NCBI GenBank assembly: GCA_947500505.1
Contig: CANMSL010000005.1
Location: 124,001-188,000 of the forward strand
DNA length: 64,000 nucleotides
Direction: 5' to 3'
Origin: an uncultured Aquimarina sp.
GTDB taxonomy: Bacteria > Bacteroidota > Bacteroidia > Flavobacteriales > Flavobacteriaceae
Part shown: piece after piece, positions 37,709 to 47,071 of the stretch
How the letters are laid out: each line of letters opens with the position of its first letter
Position numbering within the stretch: the stretch's first letter is position 1
Notes under the pieces: model-generated
Database searches by the model: none
What the model was told of the DNA's origin: nothing
Seen by the model: the letters and a program-made list of their open reading frames with translations, nothing else
Translations under genes and position numbers: made by a program

Positions 37709-39160
37709 TTAAAATTGAAAATAGATAAAAGATCTATCAATGTTATCATCAAAGAAAAGAAGCATACCTAAAATTACTAAAGTATATACAATAAATCGAA
37801 CTACCTTTGATTTAAATTTAAAAGGAGATCGTTCATCTCTTCTGATTCTAAACTCGTATAGTATAAAAAGCCCTAATAGTATAAAATAGTCTATCATACG
37901 ATACCCCAAAGGATGTTCATATATTTCAAAACTAAAATTATTATATATCTGTTTTAAAAATCCAAATGCATCAGTAATAGATTCTGATCTGAAAAATACT
38001 CTGGAGAATGTCACCAGGGAGAATGTGAGTAGTATTTGAAATATTTCGGTAATAGAGGGAAACCAGCGATTTTCTGCTACTACATTATTCATATATAAAC
38101 GATTGCGTCCTATCAGAAAAACCGGAATGTATAGTATTGCATGAATTGCTCCCCAGGCAATAAAAGTCCAGTTGGCACCATGCCAAAAACCACTTACTAA
38201 AAAAATAATGATAATATTTCTTATCGATTTTAGTTTACTTACCCTGCTTCCTCCAAGAGGGATATATACATAATGCCTGAACCAGGTAGATAAAGAAACA
38301 TGCCATCTTTGCCAATATTCAGCTACGTTTCTAGAAAAATTTGGAAATTTGAAATTAGACATCAGCTCTATACCAAACAATTTTGCAGTACCAATTGCGA
38401 TATCAGAATATCCGCTAAAATCTCCATACACCTGAAAACTAAAAAGTGTAACACCAAGTATAAGAGTAGAAGCGGGGTAGCTCGAGTAATTAGCAAAAAC
38501 ATCATCAACTATCGGAGCTATAGAATCAGCAATAACCACTTTTTTGAAAAGTCCCCAGATAATTAGTTTTAACCCTTCTGTACATTGTATATAGCTAAAG
38601 GTTCTTTTCGTTGTAATCTGAGAAAGTAAATTAGAAGCTCTTTCTATAGGACCAGCAACTAATTGTGGAAAAAAGCCAACGAAAGTCGCAAAGGAGATAA
38701 AATCCTTGGTTGGCGATAACCTTTTATAATAAATGTCTAAAGAATATGACATCGTTTGAAATGTGTAAAAAGATATGCCAACAGGTAGTATGATTTGTAG
38801 CGTCCAGGAGCTTTTCATTTGATAACCAAAAATTGTAACCAGATCTACCCAGGAGTCCACAAAGAAATTATAATACTTAAAAAACCCCAGCAATCCAATA
38901 TTAAAAACCACACTAACCCATAACCATCTTTTTCTCAAGGAAGTAGAATCACTATTGTGAATATACTGACCAACAATGTAATCTACTATAGTACTTGCCA
39001 AAATAAGGAATAAGAAACGCCAATCCCACATCCCATAAAACAAATAACTGGCACCTAAAACAAAACAATTTTGAAGCCTTAAGTTTTTATGAAAAAAGAA
39101 CCAGTATAATATAAATACTACCGGTAGATAAATAAAAAAATCTAAAGAATTAAATAACAT
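37709..39160 (-). CDS. MBOAT O-acyltransferase, AlgI-like
   Basis: A 483-residue integral membrane protein with about 10-12 membrane segments. LPVGISFYTFQTMSYSLDIY near residue 127, FPQLVAGPIERASNLL near 170, WQRWHVSLSTWFRHYVYIPLGG near 295 and the invariant His in FWHGANWTF near 335 identify the AlgI/DltB family, which moves acyl groups across the inner membrane. It starts the two-gene leftward unit with the SGNH-like protein. The acyl donor could be acetyl-CoA (alginate model) or the carrier protein at 34674 (Dlt model). Confidence 0.92.
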   Translation of the reverse strand: MLFNSLDFFIYLPVVFILYWFFFHKNLRLQNCFVLGASYLFYGMWDWRFLFLILASTIVDYIVGQYIHNSDSTSLRKRWLWVSVVFNIGLLGFFKYYNFFVDSWVDLVTIFGYQMKSSWTLQIILPVGISFYTFQTMSYSLDIYYKRLSPTKDFISFATFVGFFPQLVAGPIERASNLLSQITTKRTFSYIQCTEGLKLIIWGLFKKVVIADSIAPIVDDVFANYSSYPASTLILGVTLFSFQVYGDFSGYSDIAIGTAKLFGIELMSNFKFPNFSRNVAEYWQRWHVSLSTWFRHYVYIPLGGSRVSKLKSIRNIIIIFLVSGFWHGANWTFIAWGAIHAILYIPVFLIGRNRLYMNNVVAENRWFPSITEIFQILLTFSLVTFSRVFFRSESITDAFGFLKQIYNNFSFEIYEHPLGYRMIDYFILLGLFILYEFRIRRDERSPFKFKSKVVRFIVYTLVILGMLLFFDDNIDRSFIYFQF

Positions 39161-39852
39161 GCGTTATCATTATTTATATAACATAGGAAGCTTTATTGAC
39201 TCTGAATTATGATGTAACGAATTCTACATATTTTTTGAAACTTGTAAATTTTAGCTATTTAATTTGATTAATCAAGAATTATCTTATTTATTTTAACAGT
39301 CCCTTTTTCGAACAGCTGTTGGGATTTTTTGTAGTACATTCCGTAGGGGGAAACACCCTTTCGAGAAATAGGTGTTTCACTGATAATTTTATCGAATTAT
39401 ACCAGTATTATTGCGGTAAAGTTTTGAGAAAATAGTAAAGTAGGAAATTACGGAGGTATTTTTGATAAATGTTGGTTAAAAAACGTTAAAATGATGTTTT
39501 ACGACCCGAATGATTAAACAAAAATAGATTTTTTGCGGAGTTTTACTTGTATTAGGTGTTGAATTTCATAGTACTTTTCTTACGGTTAAACCCTTGTTTG
39601 GTAATTTATAAGGAAATAGATATGCTGTTAAACGCCTTTTTTAAGTATTCTATCTAAAAAATAAATTTTTCTGATGATATTAACCGTAACTGAACTATTT
39701 TAGCAATTGGTTAAAGCAAGTAAGAGTAAAATACAATTTTTGGAAGTGCTACCCCCTTCTTCCTTACATTTTATTAGATTGTCATGAAAAAGAATGTCGG
39801 TAATTGTAACATTTTTGTTATGGTTGTTGAGGATAAGTTTGTTCAATAATTA
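39161..39852. other. Long intergenic leader with inverted repeat
   Basis: A 690-bp gene-free stretch between divergent genes. It holds GTAGGGGG at 39343-39350 followed by a perfect inverted repeat GAAACACC (39350-39357) / GGTGTTTC (39371-39378), and CTACCCCC near 39749, close to an inverted copy of GTAGGGGG. No open frame with coding character was seen on either strand. It probably holds regulatory sites for the export and sugar-synthesis genes. Confidence 0.5.
39815..39841 (+). promoter_or_regulatory. Candidate promoter of the PglE-like gene
   Basis: TAAGTTTG at 39834-39841 matches TAnnTTTG fully; TTG at 39815-39817 lies 16 nt upstream, slightly short. If used, transcription would start a few bases before the ATG at 39853, which favours the ATG at 39865 as start codon. 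Confidence 0.4.
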
Positions 39853-40998
39853 ATGGGGAAAATTATGAATACAGTAGAATCCAAGAGGATATGGCTTTCT
39901 TCACCACATATGGGGGGAATGGAGCAAAGCTATGTAAAACAAGCTTTTGATACGAATTGGGTAGCTCCTTTGGGACCCAATGTAGATGGTTTTGAGAATG
40001 ATATCCAAAGCTATCTTGGCAGTAATAATTTTGTGGCTGCGCTAAGTTCAGGTACGGCAGCATTGCATTTAGGCCTTAAACTGTTGGGGGTTTCGCAAGG
40101 TGACGAAGTTATATGTCAAAGTATGACATTTGCTGCTTCGGCTAATCCAATTGTTTATTTAGGAGCAAAACCAATTTTTATTGATAGTGAACTTAAAACC
40201 TGGAATATCTGTCCGGAACAGTTAGAGCTAGCAATTAAAGATAGGATTGCAAAAGGGAAAAAACCAAAGGCAATTATTGCGGTGCACTTATATGGTATGC
40301 CATATAATGTAGATGCGATACATAAAATAGCTTCAGAATATAAAATTCCAGTTTTAGAAGATAGCGCAGAATCACTTGGAAGTTCTTATCACGGTGTTAA
40401 GTGTGGAACTTTTGGTGATATTGCTATACTTTCTTTTAATGGAAATAAAATCATTACTACATCAGGCGGAGGGGCTTTAGTGGCTAAAAAAGCTGAGCAT
40501 CGCGAAAAGGCAATTTTTCTGGCTACTCAGGCCAGAGATAATGCACCGCATTATGAACACTCCGAAATCGGCCATAATTATCGAATGAGTAATATCATTG
40601 CAGGAATAGGAAGAGGTCAAATGGAAGTATTGGATAAGCATGTAGAAAACAGAAGAAATAACTTTACATTTTATAAAAATAACCTGAGTGACTCTGCTGA
40701 AATTAAATTTTTAGAAGAACCATCAGGCTTTTATTCTAACAGATGGCTAACCTGTATTGAGACCACATCTTATGAACTAAGAGAAGGATTAAGACTGGCA
40801 CTGGCAGAAGAAAATATTGAATCAAGACCACTATGGAAACCCATGCATCGTCAACCTGTTTTTGCAGAATGTGATGCCTACCTCAATGGAATTTCTGACG
40901 ACCTATTTGATCGGGGACTTTGCTTACCAAGCGGATCCAATCTTGAAAAGGAAGATTTATATAGAATAGTATCGGTAATTAAAAATATATTGAGATGA
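39853..40998 (+). CDS. PLP-dependent sugar aminotransferase, PglE/DegT-like
   Basis: Aminates a UDP-4-keto-6-deoxy-HexNAc at C4 with glutamate as donor. The 381-residue DegT/DnrJ/EryC1 enzyme has ALSSGTAALHLGLKLLGV near residue 58, EDSAESLGSSYHG near 175 and the PLP lysine in SFNGNKIITTSGGG near 200. Product of the next gene supplies the keto sugar. An ATG at 39865 (MNTVESKRIWLSSP) is an equally good start and fits the candidate promoter better. Overlaps the next gene by 4 bp. Confidence 0.88.
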   Translation: MGKIMNTVESKRIWLSSPHMGGMEQSYVKQAFDTNWVAPLGPNVDGFENDIQSYLGSNNFVAALSSGTAALHLGLKLLGVSQGDEVICQSMTFAASANPIVYLGAKPIFIDSELKTWNICPEQLELAIKDRIAKGKKPKAIIAVHLYGMPYNVDAIHKIASEYKIPVLEDSAESLGSSYHGVKCGTFGDIAILSFNGNKIITTSGGGALVAKKAEHREKAIFLATQARDNAPHYEHSEIGHNYRMSNIIAGIGRGQMEVLDKHVENRRNNFTFYKNNLSDSAEIKFLEEPSGFYSNRWLTCIETTSYELREGLRLALAEENIESRPLWKPMHRQPVFAECDAYLNGISDDLFDRGLCLPSGSNLEKEDLYRIVSVIKNILR

Positions 40999-42923
40999 TT
41001 AAGAATTACATAATAAATAATTCACATAAGCACGCATCTAAATGGCTTGTATTATCTATCGATATTGCAATCACAATTTTTAATTTCTTTTTAGCTTATG
41101 TCGTAAGGTTTGGGATTACACTTGATTTTGATGTAATTAATTTAGCTTACCAATTACCCGTAATAACAGTTCTGGCAGCTATTAGCTTCCTAATAATTGG
41201 TTCACACAAGGGAGTGATCAGACATACTGGTATGCGAGACGCTTACAATTTGTTTTTAGCAGTTACTGTGTTAATATCTTTAAGTGGGGCGCTAATGGTA
41301 TCAAGCAGATTATCATTAATCCCAGAACTTCTTAATATACCGGTATCGATCATATGTATTCATTACTTATTAAATATTATTGTTCTTACTGTTAGTCGTT
41401 TGGTGTTTAAATATTGTTATCACTATGTAAAGTCTAAACTAGGAGATTCGTCGAGGGTAATGATATATGGGGCAGGAGACTCTGGTTTGATCACTTTAGC
41501 GGCAATTACTAATGATTCTCAAAAATCTGTAACGGTCGTAGGTTTTATAGATGATAATCCCCAAAAAGCAGGAAAAACCATTAATGGTATCAATGTTTAT
41601 CGTTCTAAAACTATTACACAGAGTTATATTGCTAAGCATAATATAACTGAGATTATTGTTTCAATTCCTCATATAGATAAGCAACGTTTGTCTGAAATTT
41701 CTGATAACTTGCTTAAATTACCAGTAAAGGTTAAGATAATTCCGGCAATAAATGATTGGATAGATGGTAAATTAAATGTATCACAAATAAAGCAAATCCA
41801 GATAGAAGATCTGCTGGATAGAGCACCAATAGCATTAGAAAACCAAAACATTAAAAAAGAACTTCACGATAAAGTTATTTTGATTACCGGTGCAGCCGGA
41901 TCTATAGGAAGTGAAATTGTAAGACAAGCTTCGTTTTATAGTTATAAACATCTGGTTTTAGTAGATCAGGCAGAATCACCTTTATATGATCTTCAACAAG
42001 AACTTTTAAGTAAAGGGGTTAGTGATTTTACACCAATAGTTGCTGATATAAGGGATCATCAACGTATTGAAACTATTTTCGAGAGATTTAGACCTAATAT
42101 GGTATTTCATGCTGCTGCTTATAAGCATGTACCTTTAATGGAAAACAATCCTTGTGAAGCTATAAAGATAAATGTTTTAGGTACTAGAAAACTTGCTGAC
42201 TTATCCTCAGAGTTTGGTGTGGATAAATTTGTATTTGTGTCAACTGATAAAGCGGTGAACCCTACAAATGTTATGGGGGCCACCAAAAGAGTTGCAGAAA
42301 TGTATATAAAATGTTTACACAGAACCAGTAACACTAAATTTATCACAACCAGATTTGGAAATGTTTTAGGGTCTAACGGTTCCGTAATTCCTTTGTTTAA
42401 AAAACAAATTGATAAAGGAGGACCACTTACGGTTACGCATAAGGATGTTACTCGTTTCTTTATGACAATCCCTGAGGCATCACAATTAGTAATTGAAGCT
42501 GGTACGATGGGTAACGGAGGTGAGATCTTCATTTTTGATATGGGTGAATCTGTAAAAATATTCGATTTGGCTAAGAAAATGATCAGGTTATCTGGCCTCA
42601 ACTATCCTAATGATATAGATATAGAAATAACCGGTTTAAGACCAGGGGAAAAACTTTATGAAGAATTATTAGCGGATACGGAGAATACTTTACCAACGTA
42701 TCATAAAAAAATAATGATTAGTAAGTTTGATGATGCCGATTGCCCATTGGTTATGGATAAAATTGATGATCTTTGTATTATGAATTTGTTTAATCAGGAT
42801 CACAAGATTGTTAGCAAATTAAAAGAAATTGTACCAGAATTTATTTCTAAGAACTCTACCTTCGAAAGTATTGATATCAAAAACAATGAAACCCTAAATA
42901 AGGACCAAAAAGTATTGGTTTAG
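40995..42923 (+). CDS. Membrane UDP-GlcNAc 4,6-dehydratase, PglF/WbpM/CapD-like
   Basis: Converts UDP-GlcNAc to the 4-keto-6-deoxy sugar, the first step to diacetamido-trideoxy sugars. The 642-residue protein has four N-terminal membrane segments (about residues 15-150), a Rossmann-like domain with YGAGDSGL near 155, and the SDR dehydratase domain from about 285 with ITGAAGSIGSEI, FHAAAYKHVPLME near 370 and VSTDKAVNPTNVMGATKR near 412, where the usual Tyr of YxxxK is Met as in the family. With PglE- and PglD-like genes it completes a bacillosamine-type pathway. Confidence 0.9.
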   Translation: MIKNYIINNSHKHASKWLVLSIDIAITIFNFFLAYVVRFGITLDFDVINLAYQLPVITVLAAISFLIIGSHKGVIRHTGMRDAYNLFLAVTVLISLSGALMVSSRLSLIPELLNIPVSIICIHYLLNIIVLTVSRLVFKYCYHYVKSKLGDSSRVMIYGAGDSGLITLAAITNDSQKSVTVVGFIDDNPQKAGKTINGINVYRSKTITQSYIAKHNITEIIVSIPHIDKQRLSEISDNLLKLPVKVKIIPAINDWIDGKLNVSQIKQIQIEDLLDRAPIALENQNIKKELHDKVILITGAAGSIGSEIVRQASFYSYKHLVLVDQAESPLYDLQQELLSKGVSDFTPIVADIRDHQRIETIFERFRPNMVFHAAAYKHVPLMENNPCEAIKINVLGTRKLADLSSEFGVDKFVFVSTDKAVNPTNVMGATKRVAEMYIKCLHRTSNTKFITTRFGNVLGSNGSVIPLFKKQIDKGGPLTVTHKDVTRFFMTIPEASQLVIEAGTMGNGGEIFIFDMGESVKIFDLAKKMIRLSGLNYPNDIDIEITGLRPGEKLYEELLADTENTLPTYHKKIMISKFDDADCPLVMDKIDDLCIMNLFNQDHKIVSKLKEIVPEFISKNSTFESIDIKNNETLNKDQKVLV

Positions 42924-42937
42924 TCTTATTTTTAAAA

Positions 42938-42971
42938 TTGTTTAATAAACAGGAATATTATCCTATTTTTG
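42938..42971 (+). promoter_or_regulatory. Candidate promoter of the export genes
   Basis: TTG at 42938-42940 and TATTTTTG at 42964-42971 (full TAnnTTTG match) are 23 nt apart, 38 bp before the wza-like ATG. It lies inside an inverted repeat, listed separately. Confidence 0.35.
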
Positions 42972-42984
42972 TTTGTTTATTAAA
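42941..42984. repeat. Perfect inverted repeat before the export genes
   Basis: TTTAATAAACA at 42941-42951 and TGTTTATTAAA at 42974-42984 form a perfect 11-bp AT-rich stem around a 22-nt loop. It follows the dehydratase stop by 17 bp and could be a weak terminator, an mRNA processing hairpin or an operator overlapping the candidate promoter. Confidence 0.6.
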
Positions 42985-43008
42985 ATGCCCTAAAGAATTT
43001 AAAAAAAT

Positions 43009-43800
43009 ATGAATTCATATAAATTTTTACTTTTATTAGTAGTCTCAACATTTATTTTTTCCTGTAAAACACCAACTGACGTTGTGTATTTTCAGAATTC
43101 TCAAGATTTAGAAAGAATAAAGTCGACAAACTCATTTACACCAGTTTTTAAAGTAGACGATGTTGTTAGTATTTTGGTTTCTGCGACGGATATGGATGCT
43201 GCAAGACCTTTTAATTTGATGCAGGGAGCAAGTTTACCACCTCCATCAGGAGAAATTACTGCTACAGCAAGTGTATCAAGTGGAGCAGAACCTACATACC
43301 TTATTGATGAAGAGGGAAATATTGATTTTCCGGTATTAGGAAAATTGAAGATAGCAGGATTGACACGAGTGCAGATCAAAGATATGCTAAAGGAACGGTT
43401 GAAAATTTATATAAAAGATCCTATCGTTAATGTAAGGCTTAAAAACTTTAAGATTACCGTTGTAGGTGAGGTGGGCAGACCAGGATCCTTTACCATTCCT
43501 AATGAAAGAGTAACCATTATCGAAGCTATTGGATTAGCAGGAGACTTAACCATTATGGGTAAAAGAGGTAATGTGATGGTCATTAGAGAAAATGATGGCG
43601 TTAACACATATCACCGTGTTGATCTTACGTCTAAATCTATTTTTGATTCACCAGTTTATTATTTAGCACAAAATGATGTGTTATATGTAGAGCCTAATGA
43701 GACTAAGGTGAAAAGTTCCAAAGGTAATGATAATACCTTGGGTATTGTTTTAAGTGTGGTAGGTGTTGGTTTATCTGTATTAGCGCTTGTTTTAAGATAG
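43009..43800 (+). CDS. wza: Wza-like polysaccharide export lipoprotein
   Basis: Outer-membrane polysaccharide export protein of the OPX family. The 263-residue precursor has a lipobox FSC with Cys19, a polysaccharide-export (PES) domain (about residues 40-140: FKVDDVVSILV, YLIDEEGNIDFPVLGKLKIAGLT) and one SLBB domain (about 147-225: FKITVVGEVGRPGSF). A C-terminal hydrophobic helix (about 240-262) replaces the Wza barrel helix. Size is the short form usual in Bacteroidota. Seven bp precede the wzc-like gene; the two form the export machine. Confidence 0.9.
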   Translation: MNSYKFLLLLVVSTFIFSCKTPTDVVYFQNSQDLERIKSTNSFTPVFKVDDVVSILVSATDMDAARPFNLMQGASLPPPSGEITATASVSSGAEPTYLIDEEGNIDFPVLGKLKIAGLTRVQIKDMLKERLKIYIKDPIVNVRLKNFKITVVGEVGRPGSFTIPNERVTIIEAIGLAGDLTIMGKRGNVMVIRENDGVNTYHRVDLTSKSIFDSPVYYLAQNDVLYVEPNETKVKSSKGNDNTLGIVLSVVGVGLSVLALVLR

Positions 43801-43807
43801 AAGATTT

Positions 43808-46159
43808 ATGATTTCTAATACTAATTCTGATAATAATACTCTTGTGAATACTTCAAAGTCTAGTTTTAATTTCAGAGATGAAATTCTAAAATATATAAAG
43901 AAATGGTATTGGTTTCTGCTGAGTATTATGTTTTTTGGAACTTTAGCATATTTACATATACGATATACTATCCCCGAATATAATGTCTCGGGTACCATAT
44001 TGATTTCTCAAGAGCAAAGCGTTAGTGAATCAGAACTATCAGCTTTTAAAGATCTCGGATTATTAGATGAAACTAAAAATAAGATAGAAAATGAAATTCA
44101 GATTATTAAATCTAGGACATTACTTACTAATGTTGTTAATAATCTAAAATTAAACGTTCAATATTTTACAAAAGGCAGAGTACTAGAGTCAGAAAATTAT
44201 CCTAAATCTTTAATAGAAATTAATTTTTTATCTGCAGATTCTATTGTATATACCAAATCAAAAAACTTTAGAGTACTTGTTAACTCAGAAACTTCTTTTT
44301 CTTTTGTTGATAAAGAAGGAAAAAACATTAGTGATCATTCTTTTGGTAAGACTATAAACACTAGTATTGGAGATATTGTCATTACTCCAAGTATTGAAGA
44401 TATAGAGTCGAATAAAGGTAAGATAATCCATATCGAAATAACCCCTGTTAATTTAATAGCCCAACATTATCGAAATAAATTGTCAGTTCTTGGTATTGGT
44501 AATGGATCATCTATTGTAAGGTTATCCTTAAATGACCCTGTCAAAGAGAAAGCCAAAGACATTATAAATAATTTGGTAGAAGAGTATAATAAATATACCA
44601 TTAAAAATAAGAAACAAACCTCAGCTAGAACCGCTGAATTTATTAATGAAAGATTAGAGCTTATTTCTGGAGATTTATCCGAGGTTGATGATGAAGCGGC
44701 AGGTTACAAATCTAAATTTGGATTGACCAATGATGTTTCTGCTCAAACTCAACGAGTTGCCGATATTGATTCTAGGAATATTCAAGAGATCAACAGACTA
44801 GAAACTCAATTAAGAAAAATAGAATCTACGAGACGTTTTGTTCTAAGTCAGGATGGTAAATATGATATTTTGCCTTCAACTCTTGGATTTGATGATCCAT
44901 CTGTAACAGCAACTGTTGCTAGGTACAATGGATTGATAAGTCAAAGAAAAAGATTATTAAAGTCTTCAAGTGAGCAAAATCCGGTAGTTGTAAATATAGA
45001 TGAACAGATAGGTTCATTGCGTCAAGGATTAATTGCAAGCTTAAATGGAGCTAAAAGTTCTATAAGTATAAGTTTGAATAGTTTAAGAACTCAGGATAAG
45101 TACTTTAGCGGACAATTATATAATGCGCCTTTACGACAAAAAGAATTAACAGCTATTGGCCGTGAGCAAGGGATTAAGGAACAATTGTATCTCTATCTAT
45201 TACAGAAACGTGAAGAGGCAGAAATTACAAGTCATATAACGCTTTCTAATGCCCGTGTAATTGACAAAGCCTCTACTTTAGGATCTTATCCGGTTTCTCC
45301 AAATAAAAAGATGATTTATTTTGGAGCCATATTTTTTGGATTAGCACTTCCGTTTTTAACCATTTATTTATTGGATTTGTTTAATACTAAAGTAAATTCC
45401 AGAGAAGATATTGAAAACGCACTTTCGATGCCTATTCTTGGAGCAATTCCAAAAACTAAAACTAAGAAAAGTAAAATAGTAGTTTCCAGAAACAGTAGAT
45501 CCTCTGTAGCAGAAGCCTTTAGGATACTAAGGACCAATTTAGCCTTTCTAATGGCTGGAACTAATAAGGAAACCGCTAAAGTAATATTTGTTACTTCTAC
45601 TATTTCCGGAGAAGGTAAAACTTTGGTTTCGTCTAACTTGGCAAAAACTTTGTCTATTTCAGGAAAAAAAGTGGCATATCTGGGAACTGATTTCCGTGAT
45701 CCAAAATTTCATAATTTCTTTGAACTTCCAAAAGGGAAGGACACACCAGGTTTTACTAACTTTATTATGAATCTGGATATGAAACCAGAAGACATTATTT
45801 ATGAACTTGGAGAAGAAGATCCTCTTTTCGTAATTCCTTCTGGTGCTATTCCGCCCAATCCAGCAGAACTTCTAATGAATAACAGGGTCAAGAAGATGTT
45901 TGAGTATTTAGGTAATAACTATGACTATATCGTTGTAGATACAGCTCCGGTTAGTCTGGTTACTGATACTTTATTGATCGGGCATTTTGCAGACTTAAGC
46001 ATATACATTGTAAGAGAAAATTATTCCGACAAGAGAATTCTCCAGGTTCCTGAAAATTTTTACAGAGAAAAACGTCTTCCTAATATGGCTGTACTTCTTA
46101 ATGCAGCTGGCGATAAAGTGGGATATGGTTATGGCTATGGTTATGGAGCAAAAGATTAA
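43808..46159 (+). CDS. wzc: Wzc-like co-polymerase and tyrosine autokinase
   Basis: Controls chain length and export through cycles of autophosphorylation. The 783-residue protein has a membrane segment near residues 36-56, a periplasmic Wzz/GNVR part with coiled coil (about 270-460), a second membrane segment near 499-520 and a cytosolic BY-kinase domain: Walker A TISGEGKTL near 598, Walker A' YLGTDFRDPKF near 622 and Walker B YIVVDTAP near 704. The C-terminus is a Tyr-Gly run (GYGYGYGYGAKD), the autophosphorylation cluster. Its stop overlaps the convergent phosphatase stop by 4 bp. Confidence 0.93.
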   Translation: MISNTNSDNNTLVNTSKSSFNFRDEILKYIKKWYWFLLSIMFFGTLAYLHIRYTIPEYNVSGTILISQEQSVSESELSAFKDLGLLDETKNKIENEIQIIKSRTLLTNVVNNLKLNVQYFTKGRVLESENYPKSLIEINFLSADSIVYTKSKNFRVLVNSETSFSFVDKEGKNISDHSFGKTINTSIGDIVITPSIEDIESNKGKIIHIEITPVNLIAQHYRNKLSVLGIGNGSSIVRLSLNDPVKEKAKDIINNLVEEYNKYTIKNKKQTSARTAEFINERLELISGDLSEVDDEAAGYKSKFGLTNDVSAQTQRVADIDSRNIQEINRLETQLRKIESTRRFVLSQDGKYDILPSTLGFDDPSVTATVARYNGLISQRKRLLKSSSEQNPVVVNIDEQIGSLRQGLIASLNGAKSSISISLNSLRTQDKYFSGQLYNAPLRQKELTAIGREQGIKEQLYLYLLQKREEAEITSHITLSNARVIDKASTLGSYPVSPNKKMIYFGAIFFGLALPFLTIYLLDLFNTKVNSREDIENALSMPILGAIPKTKTKKSKIVVSRNSRSSVAEAFRILRTNLAFLMAGTNKETAKVIFVTSTISGEGKTLVSSNLAKTLSISGKKVAYLGTDFRDPKFHNFFELPKGKDTPGFTNFIMNLDMKPEDIIYELGEEDPLFVIPSGAIPPNPAELLMNNRVKKMFEYLGNNYDYIVVDTAPVSLVTDTLLIGHFADLSIYIVRENYSDKRILQVPENFYREKRLPNMAVLLNAAGDKVGYGYGYGYGAKD

Positions 46160-46896
46160 CTATGTAAAAAAAAGCTGTTCTTTTTCATTACTTCAGAAAC
46201 TTTGGATGCATATTTAGAAGGGAAGCCTTTTTCTAATATTTCGAATTGCTGATAATTATGAACATCAGAACCGGCAAAATCAAAAAGATTTTCTGAAAGT
46301 AATTTTATGGCTGTTTGTTTTACTTTGTCTCCATAATATCCCGAAATAGAAAGTAAATTAAGTTGAAACATAAAACCGGATTCTTTTAATCGAATAAATT
46401 TATTCAGGTCATTCTGATAAAAAGAATAGCGCTCCGGATGTGCCAGAATAGGAGTGAAGCCAGCTAATTTGATTTCGAAAAGAATTTCAGTTAGATTGAT
46501 AGGTGGATTATAAGTAGACATTTCTACCAAAAGGTATTTATCGCCTAAGGCAATAACATCTTTATCCTTCATTCTTTGTAAAAAAAGGTCATCCAACATA
46601 TACTCAGCACTCGCCTTTAGTTCCACTTCGATATCAAGAGAGGTTAATGCTCTTTGCATTTCTTCGAGTTTAGACTCAATAATATCCGAAGTATTTGGCC
46701 ATACATCTTGCATGACGTGAGGTGTGGTAATAATTTTTTGTACACCTAATTTTTCAAACTGTTCTAATATATATGCCGATTGGTATACTGTTTTTACTCC
46801 ATCATCTATCCCGGGTAGTAAATGAGAATGCATATCCACGTAATTTTGTGGAAGAATTTCTCTAAGATGAATTTCTTTTTTTGATAAAAAATGCAA
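46156..46896 (-). CDS. PHP-type tyrosine phosphatase, CpsB/YwqE-like
   Basis: Predicted metal-dependent phosphatase that resets the Wzc-like kinase. The 246-residue protein has the PHP metal motifs DMHSHLLPGIDDG near residue 20, TTPHVMQ near 57, LVEMSTYNPP near 124, ILAHPERY near 150 and AGSDVHN near 215, matching the CpsB/CapC family. It is encoded on the opposite strand, converging on the kinase gene. No signal peptide, so cytosolic, where the kinase tail lies. Confidence 0.9.
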   Translation of the reverse strand: MHFLSKKEIHLREILPQNYVDMHSHLLPGIDDGVKTVYQSAYILEQFEKLGVQKIITTPHVMQDVWPNTSDIIESKLEEMQRALTSLDIEVELKASAEYMLDDLFLQRMKDKDVIALGDKYLLVEMSTYNPPINLTEILFEIKLAGFTPILAHPERYSFYQNDLNKFIRLKESGFMFQLNLLSISGYYGDKVKQTAIKLLSENLFDFAGSDVHNYQQFEILEKGFPSKYASKVSEVMKKNSFFLHS

Positions 46897-47010
46897 AGTG
46901 CTTTTTCTGGTTTTGGGGTCAATTAAAGAGGTAAAGCTTCAATTTAACGTGAGTACTTCATACAACTTGTTACAAGTTACTTACAAAAGTAAAGATTATT
47001 AGACGTAAAA

Positions 47011-47047
47011 AAAACTGCCGAAGGAGTAAAACTCCTTCAGCAGTTTT
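47011..47047. terminator. Intrinsic terminator of the GIN/sigma operon
   Basis: AAAACTGCcGAAGGAGT (47011-47027) pairs with ACTCCTTCaGCAGTTTT (47031-47047), giving 16 paired bases with one mismatch and a tight loop. It lies just past the leftward stop at 47072 and carries A/T runs on both sides. Confidence 0.85.
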
Positions 47048-47071
47048 CGGATTATTGGAGCATACTTCTTT

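Noticed and set aside
42119..42601. Leftward 160-codon open frame
   Set aside because: Antisense to the conserved dehydratase domain of the PglF-like gene.
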